A stretch of 64,000 nt of DNA from Vibrio sp. B1FLJ16 (GCF_905175385.1 NZ_HG992750.1:248001-312000), one strand, 5' to 3'. Positions 18,619-27,793 are shown, counted from the first letter of the stretch. A program made the numbers and translations. Notes: generated from the sequence alone by a model not told the origin.

Positions 18619-20010
18619 TTATTTCTCTAGCGCTGGATTGGATAACCCTTTTTTGCTCGCTTGCTCCGCGTCCTCTTGTGAAGTCTCTGGTAGCACTAAA
18701 GTCATCACAATTGCTGCAATACCGCTGGTGGTCACCGGAGAACCGAAAACGCTTTGCAGGATTTTTGGCATTCCTTCAAGAACTTCAGGTACTAGCATTA
18801 CGCCAAGCCCGATACCGAATGAAACCGCGAGAATCATTAAGTTTCTTCGGTCTAATTCTTCGTTTGCAATGATCTTTATACCCGCCGCCGCAACCGTACC
18901 AAACATGACCAGTGTTGCGCCGCCAATCACTGGTTTTGGGATGGTAGTCAGAATGGCTCCGAGTAGTGGGAATAGCCCCAGAGCGACTAAAATAAGAGCA
19001 ACAAAGTAGCCCACAAAGCGGCTTGCTATACCGGTCAGTTGAATTACGCTGTTGTTCTGGCTGAAGGTGGTGTTTGGAAAGGTGTTAAAGACTGCCGCAA
19101 TGAGTGAGTTTACGCCGTCACCAAGTATACCGGCCTTAATGCGTTTCAGGTATTGAGGACCGGATACCGCTTGCTTGGTGATGATGCAGTTCGCGGTGAT
19201 ATCACCCGCAGACTCAATGGCGGTAATGGCATAGATAACCGCGATAGGTAAAAACGCATACCAGTCGAAATCAAACCCGTACTTAAACGGAACAGGGATA
19301 CTCACCAAAGGCTGATTGAATGCGCCTTCGACGTTTACCATACCCATCATTGCAGCTAGGACATAACCTAAAACCATACCGATTAGGATTGATGACAATC
19401 GTACCATCAGGTTTTTAGAGCGATTCAAAACAATAATGGTGGTTAAGACAACCGTCCCCAGTAGGAGGTTATTCCATGAGCCGAAATCAGGCGCATTGAA
19501 TCCGCCAGCAAGGTCAGTCATACCTACTTTGATAAGAGAAATACCGATCGTCGTCACTACGATACCCGCGACGACTGGTGTGATAATGCGTTTGAGCTTA
19601 CTGATAAACTGCGAAAGAATGATTTCTATAAAGGCACCAACAAAGCACACACCGAATATCATTGCCAGAATATCTTCCGGACCGCCACCTTGTGATTTAA
19701 CGATGAAGCCTGCCGCCAGTACTGAGCTAAGAAAAGCAAAGCTTGTGCCCTGAACGCAGACCAAACCAGCCCCAATAGGACCAATGCGACGAGCCTGAAT
19801 AAAGGTACCAACCCCCGAAACGATTAACGCCATACTGATGAGATAAGGGATATGCTCGCCTAGTCCCAGTACACCACCGATGATTAGAGTTGGGGTAATG
19901 ATTCCGACAAAACTTGCGAGGACATGTTGCAGACCTGCGTAAAGCGCTGCTCCGACGTTGGGCTTGTCTTCCAACCCGTAAATGAGGTCCTGGGCTTGCT
20001 GTTGAGACAT
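18619..20010 (-). CDS. NCS2-family purine (urate/xanthine) permease
   Basis: This is a 463-residue membrane transporter with about 14 segments. NCS2 hallmarks are present: QGTSFAFLSSVL in TM3, the ESAGDITANCIITKQAVSG motif near residue 270, and NTFPNTTFSQNNSVIQLTGI near residue 310. The TTFSQN form is typical of the xanthine/urate branch (XanQ, UacT) rather than the uracil branch. I chose ATG 20010 because GGAAG precedes it; a longer frame adds 22 residues without homology. It lies downstream of the urate-oxidation operon and has a RutR-like operator in its promoter, so urate or xanthine import for this pathway is likely. Confidence 0.88.
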   Translation of the reverse strand: MSQQQAQDLIYGLEDKPNVGAALYAGLQHVLASFVGIITPTLIIGGVLGLGEHIPYLISMALIVSGVGTFIQARRIGPIGAGLVCVQGTSFAFLSSVLAAGFIVKSQGGGPEDILAMIFGVCFVGAFIEIILSQFISKLKRIITPVVAGIVVTTIGISLIKVGMTDLAGGFNAPDFGSWNNLLLGTVVLTTIIVLNRSKNLMVRLSSILIGMVLGYVLAAMMGMVNVEGAFNQPLVSIPVPFKYGFDFDWYAFLPIAVIYAITAIESAGDITANCIITKQAVSGPQYLKRIKAGILGDGVNSLIAAVFNTFPNTTFSQNNSVIQLTGIASRFVGYFVALILVALGLFPLLGAILTTIPKPVIGGATLVMFGTVAAAGIKIIANEELDRRNLMILAVSFGIGLGVMLVPEVLEGMPKILQSVFGSPVTTSGIAAIVMTLVLPETSQEDAEQASKKGLSNPALEK

Positions 20011-20082
20011 ACTGACTTCCTTGTATTCATTATTGTGTACGATTCTAAGAACACAATAGAGCAAGCTCTGTGCCACAAGGTT

Positions 20083-20100
20083 CTTGACTATTTAGTCAAG
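20083..20100. promoter_or_regulatory. RutR-type palindrome in the permease promoter
   Basis: CTTGACTATTTAGTCAAG is a perfect 8-2-8 palindrome, 73 bp upstream of the permease ATG. It fits the TTGACYA-N2-TRGTCAA pattern bound by RutR in Escherichia coli, and a matching site sits upstream of xdhA. A half-CRP-like AAATGTGATC is at 20165-20174. Confidence 0.65.
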
Positions 20101-20242
20101 TTATTCCAAGGGTTTAGCCGAGACTGGATTTCAGAATTAGAAAAAAGTTGAGTCGTGTTGGTGCAAATGTGATCAATTCAGTGCATATGTGCGTCATTGA
20201 AGGGTGAGGACAGTAACAATAGAGCCACCTGTTAAGACTAAA

Positions 20243-20270
20243 ATGCCACTCGCTTAACAACGAGTGGCAT
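20243..20270 (-). terminator. Probable terminator of puuD
   Basis: ATGCCACTCG and CGAGTGGCAT form a perfect 10-bp stem with an 8-nt loop; on the minus strand it is followed by TTTAG. It lies 100 bp past the puuD stop. Confidence 0.55.
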
Positions 20271-20283
20271 ATCTTGATATCCA

Positions 20284-20320
20284 GTCATCCTGAACAGCGA
20301 CGAAGGCTCGCTGGAATGAC
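20284..20320. repeat. Small palindromic REP-like repeat
   Basis: GTCATCCTGAACAGCGACG begins a nested hairpin (GTCAT/ATGAC outside, AGCGA/TCGCT inside). This motif type recurs in intergenic regions of many bacteria. It lies between puuD and the permease gene. Confidence 0.55.
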
Positions 20321-20371
20321 CCGGTAAAGACGTTAATTGCGTGGAATTAACCTGTTATTGTGGTGAAGGCA

Positions 20372-21601
20372 TCAATTCAGAACTTCTTTTAAGCGTTGGC
20401 GCTCTTCGTCGGTCATTTTGGTTTTATTCAAAAATGGCATGTCTGCGCTTTCGACTGAGCGAACCAGAATACGCGCTTTCCAACGTTCAATGTCCTGCCA
20501 GCTATCGAATACCGCACCGCTTGGCGCAACTTTGAATACATCATCCGTGGGTGTTGAGCTGTGGCACTGAGTGCAGCGTTCATCAATGATTTGTTTTGCA
20601 ATCATCTGATTTTCTGTCAGTGATGCAGAGCCAGCAATGGCCTCATGATGACTGTCTGTGTTTGCCATAGTATCTGCTGCCGCGCTACGAAATGTGGACT
20701 GCCAGCTTACCAGCACTGCTAAAACCAGCATTGCACAAGCACCACTGATGATCACACTCGGCTTATTCTGTCCGACATGTTTGAGGTTAAAGTAATGACG
20801 GATGTAGGCACTGATGATCAGGACAAAGAAGCCAATCAACCAGTTCAGCGGGTGTTGATAGATCATCGGATAGTGATTGCTGATCATCAAAAATATGACT
20901 GGCAGAGTAAAGTAGTTGTTATGAATAGAGCGGCGTTTACCTTCAAGGCCTGGTGCAGGGTCGACGGTTTCACCTGCAATTACCTGTGCTACCATTTTAC
21001 GCTGACCCGGAATGATCTTGTGGAAGACGTTATTAACCATAATTGAACCGATGAGTGCGCCCATATGGATAAAGGCACCGCGTCCACTGAACAGTTGGGT
21101 AAAACCATAGAAAAACAGTGCGCCAAACGCCAGTAACGCGGCACTAAACATCACGGTATTGCGGCCAAGAGGCGAGCGCATCAGGGCTTCATAAACCGCC
21201 ACTCCGAGAAAAATACCGCCAACGCCAACGCCGACAGCTTGCAGTGAGGTTAGCTCCATGATCCGTGGATCAATCAGGTAAGCTTGTGCGTTGAAGTAGT
21301 ACATCCAAATCATCAATGCGGAGCCGGTCAGCCATGTGGCATAAGCTTCCCATTTAAACCAGTGCAGTTTTTCCGGGATTTTCTCCGGACCGGCCTGATA
21401 CTTAGCGACTTCGTAAAAACCACCACCATGTACTGCCCACAGGTCGCCTTTGATGCCTTTATCTTTCTTCCATTTTGGCGGAGTCTCTAGATTGTTATCC
21501 AGCCAGGCAAAGTAAAAGCTTGCTCCAATCCATGCGATGCCACAGATCACATGAAACCATTTAATAAACAGCGCTAGCCATTCATACAGTTGTGGCCACA
21601 T
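20372..21601 (-). CDS. puuD: Membrane-bound urate hydroxylase with C-terminal cytochrome c domain
   Basis: PuuD oxidises urate to 5-hydroxyisourate at the membrane, replacing soluble urate oxidase and passing electrons to the respiratory chain. The 409-residue protein has about eight transmembrane segments in the N-terminal 300 residues (family start LFIKWFHVICGIAWIGASFYFAWLD), then a periplasmic cytochrome c domain with one heme motif CTQCH near residue 345 and a distal Met in ADMPFLNKTKMTDEER. Length is normal. It follows uraH after a 146-bp gap that holds a terminator-like hairpin and a second hairpin in its leader, so it may be partly uncoupled from the upstream operon. Confidence 0.92.
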   Translation of the reverse strand: MWPQLYEWLALFIKWFHVICGIAWIGASFYFAWLDNNLETPPKWKKDKGIKGDLWAVHGGGFYEVAKYQAGPEKIPEKLHWFKWEAYATWLTGSALMIWMYYFNAQAYLIDPRIMELTSLQAVGVGVGGIFLGVAVYEALMRSPLGRNTVMFSAALLAFGALFFYGFTQLFSGRGAFIHMGALIGSIMVNNVFHKIIPGQRKMVAQVIAGETVDPAPGLEGKRRSIHNNYFTLPVIFLMISNHYPMIYQHPLNWLIGFFVLIISAYIRHYFNLKHVGQNKPSVIISGACAMLVLAVLVSWQSTFRSAAADTMANTDSHHEAIAGSASLTENQMIAKQIIDERCTQCHSSTPTDDVFKVAPSGAVFDSWQDIERWKARILVRSVESADMPFLNKTKMTDEERQRLKEVLN

Positions 21602-21620
21602 CGTAATATCCTTATCTATG

Positions 21621-21660
21621 ATACCAACCTAAGTAGGCACTTACTTATTTAGATTGGTAT
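21621..21660. repeat. Hairpin-forming inverted repeat in the puuD leader
   Basis: ATACCAA and TTGGTAT bound a stem that continues with CTAA/TTAG and an inner AAGTA/TACTT. It sits 20 bp upstream of puuD. It could be a leader structure or the terminal repeat of a small dispersed element. Confidence 0.55.
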
Positions 21661-21687
21661 GAATCCTTGAACATGCGTTTTGTTAAA

Positions 21688-21737
21688 GATTGTGCTTTGA
21701 GAGGGGTTTTGCCTCATTACCTCACTAAAGCACAATC
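21688..21737 (-). terminator. Terminator-like hairpin after uraH
   Basis: GATTGTGCTTT and AAAGCACAATC form an 11-bp perfect outer stem with GAGG/CCTC inside. It begins 10 bp past the uraH stop. There is no long U-run. Confidence 0.5.
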
Positions 21738-21747
21738 GTATCTGCTA

Positions 21748-22071
21748 TTAACTTCCCCGGTAGCTTGAATAAGAGAACGGAGATAACAGCAGAGGAATGT
21801 GGTAGTTACCCTCGTCATACACGTTGAAATTCACGTCTATAAGAGGAAAGAAAGCACTGCCAAATTGTGCGTCACAATATGGGGCGACAAGAAAACGCAG
21901 CGTATAACCTTGCTTTTCCAAAATGACTTCCGGAAATCTGGCGCGCCCGTCTTGATCGGTAATCGCCTCAGCAAGACAGGTTTGATCGCTGAGGCTAAAT
22001 AACTGCACCTGAATACCGGCTGCAGGCTTGCCGTTCGCCGTATCTAAAACGTGGCAACTGAGTTGTTTCAT
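21748..22071 (-). CDS. uraH: 5-hydroxyisourate hydrolase (transthyretin-like)
   Basis: Hydrolyses 5-hydroxyisourate to OHCU, the second step of urate breakdown. The 107-residue protein has the family N-terminal motif LSCHVLDTANGKPAAGI (catalytic His), a central conserved Arg in RFLVAPYC, and the diagnostic C-terminal YRGS tetrapeptide. No signal peptide, so cytoplasmic. Its start overlaps the uraD stop by 4 bp (ATGA), indicating translational coupling. Confidence 0.95.
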   Translation of the reverse strand: MKQLSCHVLDTANGKPAAGIQVQLFSLSDQTCLAEAITDQDGRARFPEVILEKQGYTLRFLVAPYCDAQFGSAFFPLIDVNFNVYDEGNYHIPLLLSPFSYSSYRGS

Positions 22072-22559
22072 AAAAAAGCTTCCATTCTGATTTTGCTGAT
22101 TTTTTGCTGTTCTATTGCTGCTTGCTCTAACTCTTCATCACGAGAGCGATTTATGCGGGCCTTAAGTAAGCTGAGCATTTCTTCGGCACTCTTGTTGGTC
22201 GCACATACGATAAAAATGAATCCAAATTTGTCGAGGTACTCGCGGTTGAGTGTAAGCAGCTCATGCAACACATCGTTTGTCGCTTGCTTAACACTCTGCT
22301 GCTCTTTTTCACTCAGATCTTTGCCCTGTGAATATTTCTTTTTCAGGCTATTAAGATCGCCAATCATCGGGTGACCCGAAAACGCTTCGAGCCAATCGTT
22401 TTCTTTTAATTTAGTAAAAGCAATCTCGGCGCTGCGAAGTAAAGAGTCTGCTGAGTCAAACGGCATACGGATGTTCATTTCCTGCTGCCAACGCTGACTG
22501 GTACAAATTCTTTCGAGCTGCTCATCATTCAGACTTAAAGCTTGGTTTACTGCCCCCAT
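22068..22559 (-). CDS. uraD: OHCU decarboxylase
   Basis: Converts 2-oxo-4-hydroxy-4-carboxy-5-ureidoimidazoline stereospecifically to S-allantoin. The 163-residue helical protein carries the catalytic-His motif FSGHPMIGD near residue 60, and the conserved EYLDKFGFIFIVCATNKSAEEML stretch near residue 115. It overlaps xdhC by one base (TAATG) upstream and uraH by four downstream. The product allantoin is not further degraded by any gene in this window. Confidence 0.94.
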   Translation of the reverse strand: MGAVNQALSLNDEQLERICTSQRWQQEMNIRMPFDSADSLLRSAEIAFTKLKENDWLEAFSGHPMIGDLNSLKKKYSQGKDLSEKEQQSVKQATNDVLHELLTLNREYLDKFGFIFIVCATNKSAEEMLSLLKARINRSRDEELEQAAIEQQKISKIRMEAFL

Positions 22560-23452
22560 TAATGACTCTCCTTGATATTTCTACGAGCATCATTGGCTTG
22601 TCGCCACTGTTCTTCGTTGTGATGCTTTTCATCTGCAAGCGCTGACGGTTTATTGCTTTGAAACAGGTTCATCAGTTGAGCAGAGACAGAGACTGCAACT
22701 TCCATCGGTAACTTGCCGGTGACATCAGGATGTCCGATAGGGCAGGTGAGTTGGCCGAGCAAGTTAATGTCAGTCAGTTGTTCTTTAAGACGGAATCTGA
22801 AACGCTGGCTTTTACCTTGCGAGCCAATTAAGCCAACATAAGCGAAGCGCTGGCTTTCGAGTGCTCGCTTAGTGATCTCAAAATCCAGAGCGTGATCTTG
22901 CGTCATGATCAAGACAAACGTTTTGTCTCGCAGAGTTTCAATCGCATCAGTCGGGTCAGCATACAGTTCAGTCTCTATCCCTTTTTGCGATAATGGCTCT
23001 AGCCATTCGGGTCGGCTGTCGATAACTTTTACACGGCAAGGTAATTCACTGAGAATACTGGTGATCGCTTGGCATACATGACCTGCACCGAAGATCGCCA
23101 CTTGTGGCGTTTGTGTCTGAAAGAACTCGAACATAACCTGTACTGCTCCACCGCAGCACTGCCCGAGATCGGCAGATAATGCAAAACGCTCGATTAATGG
23201 CTCACTAAGCTGCTGTGAGAGGCTTTCACGTGCTTTTGCGATTACCTGATATTCCAGATTACCGCCACCAAGCGTATCAAACTGGCTTTGAGCAGAAATC
23301 ACCATCTTTGCACCGCTGGAGCGTGGCACTGAACCGACATAAGCCAGAACGGTTGCGATACAGTACGCCTGACCTTGCTGCTCAAGCTGCTGGCAGGCGT
23401 CTAACCAGTTCATTCCAGGGTTAGACAAGTAAGTATCATTCTTCGACGACAT
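22559..23452 (-). CDS. xdhC: Xanthine dehydrogenase accessory protein XdhC
   Basis: XdhC binds molybdenum cofactor and delivers the sulfurated form to XdhB. The 297-residue protein has the N-terminal XdhC/CoxI domain (ATVLAYVGSVPRSSGAKMVI, GGGNLEY, LGQCCGGAVQVMFE) and a Rossmann-like C-terminal domain with AIFGAGHVCQAI and YVGLIGSQGKSQRFRFRL. I chose ATG 23452 because GGAATCCT precedes it and homology begins there. It overlaps the end of xdhB by 17 bp. Confidence 0.93.
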   Translation of the reverse strand: MSSKNDTYLSNPGMNWLDACQQLEQQGQAYCIATVLAYVGSVPRSSGAKMVISAQSQFDTLGGGNLEYQVIAKARESLSQQLSEPLIERFALSADLGQCCGGAVQVMFEFFQTQTPQVAIFGAGHVCQAITSILSELPCRVKVIDSRPEWLEPLSQKGIETELYADPTDAIETLRDKTFVLIMTQDHALDFEITKRALESQRFAYVGLIGSQGKSQRFRFRLKEQLTDINLLGQLTCPIGHPDVTGKLPMEVAVSVSAQLMNLFQSNKPSALADEKHHNEEQWRQANDARRNIKESH

Positions 23453-25832
23453 AGGATTCCTCCTGCACTGATTGCTCTGCGAGCCACTGCTGCTGGTGCT
23501 CACAGGCATTGAGGATTTCTTCGCCTGTTGCTGGTGCGTTTAGAGTTGGTCTGTATTGATGCTGGCTGATAGAGGCCACGGCATCGTAAATCGCACACCA
23601 CACACTGTTGGCATGCATAAATGGCGGTTCTCCCACGGCTTTCGAACGGTAAATGCTGTATTCCGGATTTGCCTGGTCGTACAGGGCTACGTGCATCTGT
23701 TTCGGGTAATCACCAATGGTCGGGATTTTGTAGTTCATCGGGCTGTTACTAAGCAGATGACCATTTTCACCCCAAACCAGTTCTTCGGTTGTTAACCACC
23801 CCATGCCCTGGATGAAAGCTCCTTCAATTTGCCCTTTATCTATCGCCGGATTGAGGCTGTTACCGACATCATGAAGGATGTCGACGTTATCGACGCGCAT
23901 TTCGCCGGTCAGGGTGTCTATTGTGACTTCTGAGCAGGAGGCTCCGAGTGCGAAATAGAAGAACGGACGCCCCGTCGCAGTACTTCTGTCGTAGCCAATT
24001 TTCGGCGTCTGATAGAATCCGCTGGCAGAGAGGGAAATCCGGTTCAGATACGCTAGCTGAATCAGTTCCGCCCAGCTTACTGGCTGTTGGTATTTCGGAG
24101 AGGATTCAATACCAGTCAATTCGCCGTTGACGATATCAACCTGCTCCACTTGGTAATGGTCACTAGCGAAATCAAGCAAGCGTTGTTTGATTTCGATTGC
24201 GGCATTATGCGCCGCCATACCGTTCAGGTCGGCTCCAGAAGAAGCAGCAGTCGGTGAGGTGTTTGGCACTTTATCGGTACGGGTTGAGGTGACAAGTACC
24301 TTTTCCATATCAATACCGAACGATTGAGCGACAATTTGCTGAATCTTGGTGTGCAGACCTTGTCCCATCTCTGTACCACCATGTGACACCTGAAGTGTGC
24401 CATCGGTGTAGACGTGAATCAGAGCGCCTGCCTGGTTAAGGTGTGTTGCAGTAAATGCGATACCAAATTTAAGCGGTGTCAGCGCTAAGCCTTTTTTAAG
24501 CACAGGGTTATTTTGGTTCCACTTATTGACGGCTTCGCGGCGAGCGCGGTAGTCAGCTTGTTTTTCTAGCTGGCGCATGATGTCGAGCATGGCGCCATGT
24601 TGTTCGACTTCCATACCGTAAGGCGTGGTGGTTGCGCCATCGCGGTAGAGGTTTTTGTAACGAACATCGAGTGAATCTTGACCGACGTGAAGTGCTAAAT
24701 CCTGCATCGCTTTTTCAATCGCCAGCATGCCTTGCGGACCCCCGAATCCACGGAATGCGGTGTGGGAAACCATATCGGTTTTAAGTCTGTTCCCGATCAC
24801 ACAGGCTTGCCCCAGCGAGTAAGCGTTATCCGCATGGAACATCGCACGATCGACAATGGCATCTGACAGATCAGGGGAGTGACCACATAATCCGTTTACT
24901 TCAACATTCGCAGCTATAATTAGACCTTGCTCATCTGCTGCAATCTGATAGCGGTTGTAGAAGGGGTGACGCTTGCCAGTGGCTGTCATATCTATTGAGC
25001 GAGGGAGCCTTATTTTTACCGCGCGTTTCGTATGATGAGCACCAAGTGAAGCCAGACATGCCCATTGTGCGGCCTGACTCTCTTTACCGCCAAAACCGCC
25101 GCCCATACGGCGCATGTCAACTGTGACGCGGTTGAAATCTATATCTAATACCTCTGCCACCAGTTTCTGCACTTCAGAAGGGTTTTGGGTTGAAGAGCGT
25201 ACGAAGATACCGCCATCTTCGGTTAATTCGGCAAGGCTTACCTGACCTTCTAGATAGAAGTGCTCCTGACCGCCGACATGTATATCACCGTGAATATAAA
25301 CTGGAGCTTCGTCGAAGACGGGCTGCTCATTTTTTTTGCCCATCTGATGAGGAGGCAGCAGCGGATCTTGTGCCACGGCTTTTGGGTAGGTCAGAGTGAG
25401 ATCATCCGCTTCCTCGTACTCTACTTTAGCCTCCGTTGCTGCTTTCCAGGCAAGGTCGTGTGTTGTTGCCAGAATCAGAGCAATAGGTTGTCCGAAGTAC
25501 TTTATCTCGTGGTTCAATGCCAGCAGGGGATCGCCTTTAAGGATCGTACCGATATCTTTTTCGCCGGGAATGGATGACTCAGTCAGTACTTTAACGACGC
25601 CTTCTGCGCCCTCAACCGTTGATAAATCAAGCTGGGTAATGCTTCCTTTCGCTATCGTACTGGTGACAACAGCAGCATGTAAGCAACCTGCCGGAGTTGC
25701 GTAGTCGTCGACAAAAAGGGCTTCACCACTGACTTGTTTGTCGGCGCTCTCGTGCTTATAAGATTTTCCCACGATTTGCTGGGATTCCGGGAGTATGGTT
25801 TGTCCGGATTCAACCTGAGTTAACTTACGCAT
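23436..25832 (-). CDS. xdhB: Xanthine dehydrogenase, molybdopterin-binding subunit
   Basis: Large catalytic subunit that hydroxylates hypoxanthine and xanthine to urate. The 798-residue protein begins MRKLTQVESG. Typical motifs are VGKSYKHESADKQVSGEALF at the N-terminus, GGQEHFYLEGQ, GGGFGGKE, AFRGFGGPQGM, EMGQGLHTKI, and the catalytic-Glu loop AVGEPPFMHANSVW near residue 740. I chose ATG 25832; a longer frame would run through the xdhA 3' end without homology. It overlaps xdhA by 8 bp and xdhC by 17 bp, so the three are co-translated. Confidence 0.95.
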   Translation of the reverse strand: MRKLTQVESGQTILPESQQIVGKSYKHESADKQVSGEALFVDDYATPAGCLHAAVVTSTIAKGSITQLDLSTVEGAEGVVKVLTESSIPGEKDIGTILKGDPLLALNHEIKYFGQPIALILATTHDLAWKAATEAKVEYEEADDLTLTYPKAVAQDPLLPPHQMGKKNEQPVFDEAPVYIHGDIHVGGQEHFYLEGQVSLAELTEDGGIFVRSSTQNPSEVQKLVAEVLDIDFNRVTVDMRRMGGGFGGKESQAAQWACLASLGAHHTKRAVKIRLPRSIDMTATGKRHPFYNRYQIAADEQGLIIAANVEVNGLCGHSPDLSDAIVDRAMFHADNAYSLGQACVIGNRLKTDMVSHTAFRGFGGPQGMLAIEKAMQDLALHVGQDSLDVRYKNLYRDGATTTPYGMEVEQHGAMLDIMRQLEKQADYRARREAVNKWNQNNPVLKKGLALTPLKFGIAFTATHLNQAGALIHVYTDGTLQVSHGGTEMGQGLHTKIQQIVAQSFGIDMEKVLVTSTRTDKVPNTSPTAASSGADLNGMAAHNAAIEIKQRLLDFASDHYQVEQVDIVNGELTGIESSPKYQQPVSWAELIQLAYLNRISLSASGFYQTPKIGYDRSTATGRPFFYFALGASCSEVTIDTLTGEMRVDNVDILHDVGNSLNPAIDKGQIEGAFIQGMGWLTTEELVWGENGHLLSNSPMNYKIPTIGDYPKQMHVALYDQANPEYSIYRSKAVGEPPFMHANSVWCAIYDAVASISQHQYRPTLNAPATGEEILNACEHQQQWLAEQSVQEESYVVEE

Positions 25833-27237
25833 CTTGCACCAACCTTGTCTCAATGCTCTGAGACTCCAGATAAAAACGTTTAAGCAGGTTCTGAACCAGC
25901 TTGACTCGGTAGATATTGGTACCTCGGACATCGCTCAACGGTTGGATTAACTGAGGTACCATTTCCTGTGCTTGCTGTACGACAGAGAGCGACAATGGCT
26001 TGCCTATGAAGAGGGCTTCCAGCTCCGCAAGGCGTATGGACTTCGCGGCAACACCGCCAGCGGAGATAATGCAGTTCGTCACAAGTTGATTACTGTCGAA
26101 TGCCATGTTGAGACCTAATGTGACCGTCGCGATGTCATCTTCGTAGCGTTTACTGACTTTATAAATGGCGTGACGTTCGTTACTCGCCAGTTGAGGTAAG
26201 TGAATCGCGCTTATCCATTGATTTGGTTGGAGTGCGGTCTGGCGGTAGCCTGTGATGTACTCTTCCGGAGCCAGGAGTACTCTTTCCTTCCCATCGTCTA
26301 GCTCAATCAGGCCATGTAGGCTAATAAGCAGAGGAGCAATGTCGCCAATGGGAGAGGCATGACCCAAACTGCCACCAAGCGTTGCTCTGTGACGGATAGT
26401 CAGGCTTCCTAAGCGCTCAATCACTTCATCAGCCGTTGGAAAATACTGTTTAACGAATTTGTGAACCTGTGTCATCGGTACTGCTGCACCAATGCGCCAA
26501 CCAGCAGACGTTTCGCTGATGGTCAGCAAATCATCGACATGAGACAAATCGATAAGCTGCGCCAGAGGTTTATGTTGTTGGGTTACCTCTAGCGATAAAT
26601 CGGTACCGCCCGCAATCAGTTTTGCTTGTGGCATATCTTTGAGTGCCTGCGCAAGTTGCTGACGATTTTGTGGACGAGCATAGTCTGGTTCGTCTGTTGT
26701 GCTTACCGAGGCCATCCATGTTTTTACTTCAGGCTCATAGGCACTGAGCGGATCTTCAACTTCACTTGCCGCAATGGTGTTGGCGGCTTCAATCAGGGGG
26801 CCGTAACCTGTGCAGCGACACAAATTACCAGACAAAAAGTTGGTTGGATCTTGTGGTGCTTGCTCTTGTTTAGAAAGAGCGTAGAGCGACATAACAATAC
26901 CCGGTGTACAAAATCCACATTGCGAGCCGTGATGATCAACCACAGTCTGTTGTACAGGGTGAAGCTGATTATTTTGTTTGAGGTGCTCGACGGTAATGAT
27001 CTGTTTACCGTGCAGAGCGTGAATTGGTGTGATGCAGGCGTTAATTTGTTGGTAGTTCAGTTTTTGTCGATCATCAATATCAACCATTACCACAGTACAA
27101 GCGCCACAGTCCCCACTGGCACACCCTTCTTTAGAGCCAGTCATCTGTTTTTGTTCACGCAAGTAATTCAAAAGCATCGTGTCTGCTTTTGCTGATGTCA
27201 CTTGAACGACATCATTGTTAATCATGAGCTCTAACAT
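25825..27237 (-). CDS. xdhA: Xanthine dehydrogenase small subunit (2x[2Fe-2S] and FAD)
   Basis: This 470-residue subunit passes electrons from the molybdenum centre to FAD and NAD+. The N-terminal ferredoxin-like domain has GCASGDCGACTV (first cluster), followed by a helical domain with HGSQCGFCTPGIVMSLYAL and GNLCRCTGYGPL (second cluster). The FAD domain from about residue 190 has KLIAGGTDLSLEV and TLGGSLGHASPIGDIAPLL. It is the first gene of the purine operon, with a RutR-type operator about 180 bp upstream and the TetR gene divergent. Confidence 0.95.
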   Translation of the reverse strand: MLELMINNDVVQVTSAKADTMLLNYLREQKQMTGSKEGCASGDCGACTVVMVDIDDRQKLNYQQINACITPIHALHGKQIITVEHLKQNNQLHPVQQTVVDHHGSQCGFCTPGIVMSLYALSKQEQAPQDPTNFLSGNLCRCTGYGPLIEAANTIAASEVEDPLSAYEPEVKTWMASVSTTDEPDYARPQNRQQLAQALKDMPQAKLIAGGTDLSLEVTQQHKPLAQLIDLSHVDDLLTISETSAGWRIGAAVPMTQVHKFVKQYFPTADEVIERLGSLTIRHRATLGGSLGHASPIGDIAPLLISLHGLIELDDGKERVLLAPEEYITGYRQTALQPNQWISAIHLPQLASNERHAIYKVSKRYEDDIATVTLGLNMAFDSNQLVTNCIISAGGVAAKSIRLAELEALFIGKPLSLSVVQQAQEMVPQLIQPLSDVRGTNIYRVKLVQNLLKRFYLESQSIETRLVQDA

Positions 27238-27412
27238 AACTTCCTCTGTTTATTCTATTTACGTTAAAAACCTGTCCATGCGGTCAACTCAAGAGCCCTA
27301 AATAGCCCGTGCAGTCGTGGTGAAAGCACAAGCTAACGTTCAATCTGCTAATGGTTTTATCCATGAACGAATTAGCAAATTTCCGGTAGGTAACAGCACT
27401 AAAGCAAAAACC

Positions 27413-27426
27413 TGACCAATTGGTCG
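27413..27426. promoter_or_regulatory. RutR-type operator between xdhA and the TetR gene
   Basis: TGACCA, AT, TGGTCG matches the TTGACYA-N2-TRGTCAA RutR pattern with one mismatch. It lies in the 556-bp gap (27238-27793) that separates divergent xdhA and tetR. I see nothing else nameable in that gap. Confidence 0.65.
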
Positions 27427-27793
27427 TATTTTTGAAAATAACTTCTATTTTTAGTTTGAGGGCTTATATAACAAGCATAATAGGCGTGCCAGAAAACCCC
27501 AATATTGCGAGGGATCTGGTGGTCTGACAGGATTGTGTACAATTTTGGTGCCGCGTCTTGTATACATTGCACTTAATTGATGCAAGTTTACTTCGCTGAA
27601 AGACGGTGAAGGTTGATATCCGAGGCTAGATGAGCAATCTACGAGTTGGCGCGTATCTTGTAATGCGTACCTTTTAATTAAATTCGGTAAGCTTATAAAG
27701 ACGTTTGGTGAGTAAGAGACTTAACCGTCTTTATTAAAATTAAAGTATTGTCGATTTAGCCAAGGACAAAGCATCGAAAGATAAGGAGTCAAC

